A DNA stretch of 64,000 bases. Source: Lepidodermella squamata (lineage: Eukaryota; Gastrotricha). A program made the position numbers and the translations under genes. The notes under the pieces are model-generated. The model worked only from the letters and a program-made list of their open reading frames with translations. It did no database searches and was not told the origin of the DNA. Shown piece by piece: positions 56,916 to 64,000 of this stretch (positions are counted from its first letter, which is position 1; every line of letters starts with the position of its first letter). The stretch is from contig JBLDXI010000033.1 in the NCBI GenBank assembly GCA_047495785.1, positions 1,550,001-1,614,000 of the forward strand, given 5' to 3'.

Positions 56916-58574
56916 ATGAACTTCTCGAGCGGCGGTAGCAGTGGCCTGCCCGCCTCGTTTTACGCTTCACCGCAATCAGGCGTGCCGTTTTACGCCTCGC
57001 CCACCGTTACGCCTTTCGTCAACTGGCCGGCGGGCGCGTTCAGTGGCAGCAATAACAACAACAGCGCTAACAACAACAACGCATACTTCACAACAACCCC
57101 GCCTTGGATAACAGCAGCGAATGCTGGGTGTTTCGACACACCCTTCGGTACAAGTTCGTTCAATGACAAGCATGGTGAAGAGTTACGGCGAATGATAGAA
57201 GATGCGAAGCAAAGAGTTGGTACTCTAACTTCGGCTTTTTCCTGCCCGAGTCAAACAGCGAGTCAAAGTGCGGGCGAACTGCGGTTGAATCTATCGAACC
57301 CAGCTGGTCTAACGAGCCCAGGACTTCCCAGCCTCAACCTCGACTTCACGCCTGAACGAGTCAAGTTCGCTCAGACGCCGAACCAACAGCAGCAGATTAC
57401 CTACCTCCAAATCGGGACAACGACAAGTTTCAGCACGATTCCATCCGGAAGTTCGGGTAATCCGAATGAAACACCGTCAGCATTGTCGCCGACTATAAGG
57501 ATCGACCAAAACGCCCTTCTTCTCGCTGCACTGAAAAACGAAATTGCAGACGATGTGAGCAGCGATGATTCTAAGATGAAAACTGAAAATACATCGGTGG
57601 AACTCGAGCAAAAAGTCAGGAAATCAGGAAGTAGCACTTCAACTGCTGATATGGGAAATACAGGCATGACACTACTGTCCTGTTCAGATTGCGGCAAGAA
57701 ATACAAGAAAAACTCCCACTTGACCGCTCACAAGAGGACGCACACTGGTGAAAAGCCATACAGGTAATTAAAAAATTATTAAAATAATTAGTAAATTAGT
57801 AAATTATCCAATTCGAAATTTTAATGTGAAATTTCGAAATTTAATCTTAATTTCGAAATGAAATTTGAAATTCGGTATTGAAAAAAATGAAATTTAAGCT
57901 ATAAAATTTAATATGAAATCAAACATTTTTACGGTCTTTATTAAGGTGGCCTGACTAAAATTATGATTTTTTAACCCTACAGCTGTTCGTTTTGCAACTG
58001 GTCCTTCGTCAGAAGTGACGAACTTAAGCGGCACATGCGCATTCATTCTGGCGACAAGCCGTACCAATGCGTTGATTGCGGCAAAACTTTCGGCAGATCT
58101 GATCATCTTCTGCTACATGTACGCCGCCTAGGGCACCGGCTGGAGTCATCAGATGCCGAAACTGTAGCCAGCGGCGATGCTAGCACTAAATCGAATCGAC
58201 GCCGCGCTGGCAAGCGTTTACTCGCTAAAAATGCATCCGCCTCAACATCGATGAACGTCAAGAAAAGTGACAGTGATAATAATTCGAACGCAGATACACC
58301 CGTGCCTGTGTCGTTGAAAAAGCTAGCTATGAGCAAAACGATGCCGAAAAGTGTAGTAGCTCCACCTGTTGTTATGGTGCCACCATTCTACCAACAGGAG
58401 CCTTGGAGCCAAAAGTTCATGCAAACAGGAGAAATGAGCTTAATTTTGCATAACCCGATAATGGATAATCAAAGTAATAATAGCAATTTACCTCTTCAAG
58501 GTGCCCAGGTGGCGCCTGTTAATCAGCTATCGACTTATAACAATTACCCTGCTGCTACTCATATACAGCTTTGA
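56916..58574 (+). CDS. KLF/Sp-like C2H2 zinc-finger transcription factor (479 aa)
   Basis: Exons 56916-57763 and 57983-58574, intron in the first inter-finger linker (phase 2). The N-terminal half is Ser/Asn/Pro/Gln-rich with no recognised domain. Three fingers follow: CSDCGKKYKKNSHLTAHKRTH, TGEKPY linker, CSFCNWSFVRSDELKRHMRIH, SGDKPY linker, and CVDCGKTFGRSDHLLLHVRR ending in GH. Recognition helices NSHLTAH, RSDELKRH and RSDHLLLH match the KLF/Sp set that reads GGGCGTGGC-like sites. Fingers 1 and 2 have C-x2-C spacing, whereas KLF fingers 1 and 2 normally have C-x4-C. A Ser/Asn-rich tail follows. Nuclear DNA-binding regulator; target genes unknown. Confidence 0.85.
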
Positions 58575-58634
58575 ATATATTCAAATTATTCGCAATTTTT
58601 TATATGAATAAAATAATTTTAATTTATTGGAAGA

Positions 58635-59656
58635 TCAAGGTCTCACGCCGGTTTCACTGTAAATCCAGTCGAGCACGTGACAAACGCTGCCGTAAATTGT
58701 AGGAATTTCCCAAGCTTCAAATTAAAAAAAATTGAAACGGAATTTTCGAAAATTCAAAACTAACAGCCGCAAACTATCGATTTGCTCCAAGATGTTACTC
58801 CGTCAACTTGAAAGTAACCGTTTTTATAGCAGATCAAAGGCCCGCCGCTGTCTCCGTCACAGACCCCAGAATATCGAACTCCTCCAGCGCATAAAATGCC
58901 AGGTTCCCGCCGCCTCAGATCATGAGCAACACTGTCACGTTCCGAGTACTTGTCGCTGCAAACTTCGTCGCTGATTCGATGAACCGTGACCCTTTTCAGG
59001 AATTGAGGACCACCCGATGACCCTTCGAGGTCATCGCCCCACCCAGGCGCGATCATCGGGTCATCGGGCTGGCAGGTGTCCTGGCATGATTTCGGCAGGC
59101 AGATCGGCTGGACCTTCCAAGAGCCGAAATCGATAAATTCTATAAAATTGCATTTAAAGTTAATCCTATTCAGATCTGCATTTCTTGCCTGCTAGTTTCA
59201 AAAGGGCAAAATCATAGAATAGTTCTCCATTCGGTGATCGGAAGTACATTGGATGCTGGCGTTGGGATATAACTTTAACGACTCGGCCACCTCTGCCTCG
59301 ATCAACGCTTCCCATTATTACACTCTTAATTCTACGAATAAAAATATATAAAAAAATTGATTTCTGCTAATGTACAACAACCGTTTTCCTGATGTGCAGT
59401 GAGCTGCAGTGAGAATCCAGCGATCTCCGATTATTGAGCCTCCACAGCCAACATCAATGTAAACTTGGAAGGGGAATTCAGAGGCTTTTGCGAAAGCTCC
59501 GCCTACAACTCGGCCGCCATTATCATCCTTGAGCTTGATGCCCGGGTTCCAGTATCTATTGTGACCGCATCGCCAACTACTTTTCGCTGATGAAACTTCA
59601 AGATAGCTGCCTTGAATAGCCTTAAAACAGAAACAAAATAGTAAAATTTCCAACAT
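58635..59656 (-). CDS. secreted chymotrypsin-fold (S1) serine protease (290 aa)
   Basis: Exons 59382-59656, 59189-59331, 58765-59139, 58635-58714. Signal peptide [16 protein letters not shown], short propeptide, activation site GGRVVGG, His in WILTAAHC, Asp in YDFALLKL, Ser in [11 protein letters not shown], and C-terminal helix HVLDWIY. The catalytic triad is complete. The residue six before the catalytic Ser (chymotrypsin 189) is Gly, so the specificity is not trypsin-like. The intron at 59140-59188 uses a GC donor (AG/GCAAGA); others are GT-AG of 49-50 bp. Likely a zymogen acting outside the cell. Confidence 0.85.
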
Positions 59657-60135
59657 ATTGGAAAATATTGAATAACTAACAGCGGTGTAAAAGCGGAAAC
59701 CAAGAATACGTGATTCGAATAAAATAAAAATTCGAATAAAAAAACAGCAAAAAATATGCCAAGTAAACAAAACGACCAAAAGAAAAAAATCGACAAAAAT
59801 GGGATTTCCTTTTCGTTCTTTTTTAATTAATTAATTGAATTTTGATTTCGTCCATTTTGCATATTACAATTCTGGCGAGTTTTTAGCAGCTTCGATTTTA
59901 AATATTATTCGATCATTTTATTAGCCCTTGCCGTCCTCCCCAAAATTTACATTTCCATCGTTCTAGAGAAAAATCGAAGCCTAATGGACTGGGTTCAAAT
60001 TATTTACGCTAACGGAAATAAGTCACGTATCGGTAAATAATTGCCCAAAAATAATTGTTTGGCTAACAATTAAAAGTTTTGCGTTTTATTTTGATTGCCA
60101 TTTTAATAAATTTTATGCTGAAGTAAGCCTTTTCG
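59657..60135. other. divergent promoter region of protease and receptor G
   Basis: A 0.48-kb AT-rich interval between divergently transcribed genes; no specific motif recognised. Confidence 0.5.
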
Positions 60136-61394
60136 ATGAATATTTTTGTTATCGCTTTCTTCTTGGCTGATTTAGCTAATGCGAAAAATGCCATTACCCT
60201 CCTGAATGTTTCTCAGGTCATTCCAGTCCTGCAGAACTCATGCCCCTTGGCGTTCGCTGGCAATCTACCTGCCGAGTTGTATTTCTCGAAAACTCTCGAT
60301 TTGTACAAGCCACCATTAATAGAAACGACAATGCAGTTCGTAAAATTCATCTCAATCGACGATATGCTACAGGAACTGGTTATGCACCATGCGACTTGGT
60401 GCATATGGAACTGGCCGTGCAATCTAGATTTGTTTTGTGATAACCTCGTCGCAGCTGGTGCTTTACCTCCAGAGGACAGGCCACATTGCCCAAATGGCTT
60501 GTCCCAATTTTCGCATCAGGTTACAATGGACAGTGTTTGGCACCCGATTTTGATCGATAACAGCGCGGCCGAAGAATCAGATCAAATTATGAGGTAACAA
60601 TCCTTAAAATGGCCACAGCACCCTAATAAATCTTCTTATAATGCAGGTATATCGTTGGATCCAAGATATCTATCTATCCCTTTACTGCCCAGTCAGAATG
60701 GGACAGTTGGGGCCAGCTTAAAACTGACTGCATTGACGGGTTTAATTTCTCAAAGTTTCCATTCGATAAACTCAGCTGTAAAGTGAAGTTGCAATATTAC
60801 GAATTAATACCAGCCTTCAGATACACGATTTCTAACATATCACGGGCCAACTTCACCCTTACAACCGATGGAGGCTATATGTGGGATCTAATTAACTTCA
60901 CTTACTCGGTGTCAAGTCGAAGCCAGGGTGATCTGTACTTCAGTGAATTATTTTTCAAATTCAAATTTACACGGCGACCAATTTTGGCTATTCAACAAAT
61001 TTTCATACCAATGTACATTTTATTTGTCCTGCAAATTTCCGCGTTCATTTTACCGGCGAAAATACCCGATCGGCCAATGTTCTGCGCAACAATCATCTTG
61101 GCGTATTTTTTTATTCTATCAATGGTTTTCAGCACTTTGCCGCCGACTACAGAGCCAATTTATTTGGTCTATCTAGTTTTGTGGAAAATCGGCCTTGGCG
61201 TCATAGTCACGATTCATTCCCTGGTAACTTGCAGCCTATCTCGAACCAATTACGGCACTGAAACGGTCTGGAAATCAGGCATATTGGCTCGTCTAACGTA
61301 TATCAACGTAGCTGATATCGCGATGGCAATATTAATCATCACTATTTCGATAATTAGCGATTGCGTTTTCATTTCGAAAATGCTGTCTTCATAA
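60136..61394 (+). CDS. divergent Cys-loop receptor subunit G (401 aa)
   Basis: Exons 60136-60593 and 60647-61394; the intron position and phase (2) match genes A-C. Leader MNIFVIAFFLADLANA; NSCPLAFAGNLPAELYF parallels SCPRALSSNLAYELAY of D; WNWPCNLDLFC extra-cysteine region; VWHPILIDNSA at loop A; Cys-loop C-x15-C with KFPFD; M1 IFIPMYILFVLQISAFIL; M2 PDRPMFCATIILAYFFILSM; M3; short loop; M4. It is the only member on the plus strand and lies about 27 kb from the cluster, suggesting an old dispersed paralog. AATAAA is near 61448. Confidence 0.8.
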
Positions 61395-61469
61395 CTTCAC
61401 AAAATTTTATTTTTCGTAAAAATTAACACAGACTATATTGAGTTTTATAATAAAGCTGGATTTTTTTTA

Positions 61470-64000
61470 TCAAATTTGAGCGTGGAAATGTTGGATATTT
61501 TCCATATTTGCCGCAGTGTTATCCATCAGCACTAAGTTGGTGGCTACGGCGCCGAATATGTCAGGCTGAGCAGGTGCTATGGGGGCACCCATTGTCGAGC
61601 TAGTGTACTCGACGTAGCAGAAATAGTGGTTCGGCTGATCACAAGATGCGTCGTCTAACCGACCAAACGAATTCGCCGTAGCAATCGCACAATTTTCGAG
61701 GCCGTATCCATTGGGAGATCTAAAATTTACTCGTATTATTGGAGCAATCTATTGGAAAAACAGCATACCCAGGTGCCCAATCTAGCGAGATTTTCGGTGT
61801 TCGTTTCGTGGTCTCCAGCGTCCAGACACCCTCTGATGCTCGATCGCTGACCCCAATCCAGCCACTGGTTCGTTTCGCCGCGGCTAAATTCGTGACTATT
61901 GACATTTCAGTCAACGTGTTCGGCTCTGCAAGCCGGCCATCCCGACGGCCACACTCTGTTATGGCCTGTTCATAAGGCAACGCGTCAACTGATAACTGAA
62001 CACAGGCGTATTTAGCGCCAGGTAACATCTCTTCTGGCCTACAGCCTAATTAACAAAAAATATATTAAATTAAGGTGGCTTTTCTAATTCTTACACATTG
62101 GTGGGTGACTCCATTGCCCGTTCTGCTGGCAGGTAGTCACCGATTTTCCGATGAGAAGTGCACCCTCCAGGCAGAAATAGCGGGTTGTAAAGCCGACTTT
62201 GTTTGACCGAGTGTCGTAGACAGCGTTCGGAAGCTGGAGAATATCGCCACAGTCCACGGCAACGCTGCAAGTAGCCATTTCATTACTGCCCCATGTCCCA
62301 TCTTCAGTACATTCAATGCTGAATTCGCGGGTGTAAGATGGGGTTACGAAACTTGGCAAACACTTGACATCGATTCGAGAGGCTGGAACGCCTCGCATGC
62401 CATTTTGAACCGTATTTGCCAAATTTAAAGGCGGGCAAGTAATTCCTGGAAATAATTAAAAATAATTAAATTAATTTCCAATATTTCAGCCAACTTACTT
62501 TGACCGCAATGCACTACGTCAACGTGCATGCATGGGTGACCGTGAAAATCGATGACGTAGATTCGAATGTAACGCGATATGAATGACCACCCTCCCAGGT
62601 CCCACCACACCACTTGGCTAGCATCTGTGTTGGCATCAAAATGCTTGATCCCACCGGTAGCCGGGTCGAAAATTGTCCGCCAGATGCGGCCGTCATGGCT
62701 CTTTTGAATCGCGAACAGAGTGACGAATTTTTCGATTTGACGATGGCCCTGGATGATCAGGCCTTTGACCAGGTAATGCCCGCCTAGGTCGACCTCGACG
62801 AACGGCATGTCACCGTCACACTCGGCTGCACACCAAATGCGCCCAGCCCCAGCACCAAGTCGGGCCTTATCAGGGGTGTAACGTTCGAGTAGAGAAGTTT
62901 GAGAGTGGCAGTAGTCGCCGTCCACTGTTGGTGAGTCGTAGAGATAATGCGAGGAAGGGGATGGCTTGCGGCATGAGGGTGCGTCGAATCGATGGGCGCT
63001 AAGGTGGCTAGAGGCCGCATATGAATGCGAACTCGACTCGGTCGTCTCAGAACAAGTCAGCTCAGCGGGCACTGAAAATATTTTTTAATTTTAATTTTAA
63101 TTTTAATTTTAATTTTAATTTTAATTTTAATTTTAATTTTAATTTTAATTTTAATTTTAATTTTAATTTTAATTTTAATTTTAATTTTAATTTTAATTTT
63201 AATTTTAATTTTAATTTTAATTTTAATTTTAATTTTAATTTTCAATACTCACTCATGCAAGCCCAAAACACGTGTAGGTACAGCACTTCATGAGGACAAC
63301 GGCTGTATCGATTCGAGCACAACGAGGCAAGCAGCTGTTTTGAGGCCGTAACATTGCAGTAAGGCTTAGCATCGCACATTTGACTGAGTGTCGCTAAAAC
63401 ACTTTCGTAAGGGCATCGCATTTCGACGCCGTATTCATCAATCGGGTTCGAACAGTTGCACGCGAATTCGCCGACCATGCCGACGCGGCCGTAATGAGCC
63501 GATACGACCTTGATTTGCTGGCCGTAATGACAGTTCAGCATGTCAAATTGGCCTGAACATATTTTAGCTTCGTAAATGTGCTTTTTCACAGGCGTCATTG
63601 GCGCAGTTCCACAGCAGTCTTCGTCAACTTGACCATCGCCATCGTCATCTACTCCATCGCTAAAAAAATTCGAAAAAAATTCGGAAAATTGATTGAAAAA
63701 TTAAAAAGAAAATACCATAACTCTTCCTCAGCTCTACTATCGCAATCGTTGTCGATAGTATCTAATAAAATTGAGGTAATTCACTCTTCAACAAAATTAA
63801 GAGAGAATACCACACGATCTGAGCTGGGGACAGGCTGAACAGAATGTTGGCTCACTCTTTTGAAAAATGAAATATTTAATACAATTTATTCGATTTAATT
63901 TTTCCTACCGGGTTCAGATCCATACCAGCGGGGTAAGCGTAAGATTCGCGATCAGCGTAGCCGTAAACTATCGCCATGAAAGGAACTTTAGTCGAATGAA
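61470..64000 (-). CDS. partial paralog of the giant mosaic: IgGFc-binding end, metal-binding, SUEL lectin, F5/8C, 2x Sushi, C-type lectin
   Basis: Exons from the right edge: 63909->64000, a short exon at 63811-63823 (start uncertain), 63716-63761, 63253-63659, 62499-63071, 62095-62445, 61769-62045, 61470-61719. The first encodes ADRESYAYPAGMDLNP, homologous to ETYAYSAGLAFDQYF ending the IgGFc region of the 33-41 kb gene. Then come DTIDNDCDSRAEEE and DGVDDDGDGQVDEDC, a SUEL lectin (VVSAHYGRVGMVGEFAC), an F5/8C domain (IWCAAECDGDMPFVEVDLGG), two Sushi modules and a C-type lectin domain split across two exons. That intron (61720-61768, 49 bp) restores the WAPGSPNGYG motif. Phase 1 dominates. The 5' part, presumably PAN domains, lies beyond the window. 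Confidence 0.85.
63087..63242. repeat. AATTTT hexanucleotide microsatellite
   Basis: About 26 uninterrupted units lie within the intron between the SUEL and F5/8C exons of the partial mosaic gene. It is open on both strands and gives artefactual Ile-Lys or Asn-Phe frames. Confidence 0.98.

Noticed and set aside
61720-61768. Apparent frameshift in the C-type lectin domain
   Set aside because: A 49-bp GT-AG intron here restores the WAPG-x-PN motif and the frame, so it is not a lesion.
63021-63293. Asn-Phe and Ile-Lys repeat frames
   Set aside because: They are translations of the AATTTT microsatellite.

Overview
The window is animal nuclear DNA. Genes have short spliceosomal introns (about 49-60 bp is common), AATAAA signals follow several stops, and the products are animal extracellular or signalling families: collagen, PAN/apple, F5/8C, Sushi, SUEL and C-type lectin, Cys-loop receptors, a KLF-type zinc-finger factor and an S1 protease. 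A compact-intron protostome, such as a nematode or another small ecdysozoan, fits best. I cannot name the species. All exon chains below were built by hand from GT/AG (one GC/AG) signals, phase continuity and homology between paralogs in the window. Layout: 0.4-1.25 kb holds a piggyBac-like non-autonomous element; 1.74-2.9 kb a small secreted collagen (+); 3.0-5.8 kb a 2.76-kb TIR element; 5.8-7.1 kb (-) a soluble acetylcholine-binding-protein-like gene; 7.6-14.5 kb (+) a tandem array of six single-exon Ly6/uPAR-like GPI-type proteins; 15.5 kb a 94-aa secreted peptide. From 16 to 33 kb (-) lies a cluster of six divergent Cys-loop receptor genes, three with one shared intron and three intronless, interrupted by inverted-repeat elements, a LINE fragment and decayed gene pieces. 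A seventh member is at 60.1-61.4 kb (+). From 33.5 to 41.4 kb (-) seven exons assemble into one 2343-aa secreted mosaic protein: five PAN domains, two IgGFc-binding-type domains, metal-binding repeats, a SUEL lectin, F5/8C and two Sushi domains. A paralog with an added C-type lectin runs off the right edge (61.5 to >64 kb, -). Diverging from the first mosaic gene across a 4-kb gene-free, partly CpG-rich interval is a PAN/mucin gene (45.5-51.5 kb, +) with seven PAN domains and a Thr-rich segment. The rest holds two secreted repeat or peptide-precursor genes (53-54.8 kb, -), a KLF-like factor with degenerate zinc-finger copies upstream (55-58.6 kb, +) and a secreted S1 protease (58.6-59.7 kb, -). 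Most of the window is therefore expanded families of secreted or surface recognition proteins. The strongest candidates for something undescribed are (i) the giant PAN-IgGFc-SUEL-F5/8C-Sushi mosaic and its lectin-bearing paralog, (ii) the AChBP-like gene whose Cys-loop is replaced by a 32-residue polar insert, and (iii) the Cys-loop receptor clan with 14-15-residue Cys-loops, almost no M3-M4 loop, and both intron-bearing and intronless members.
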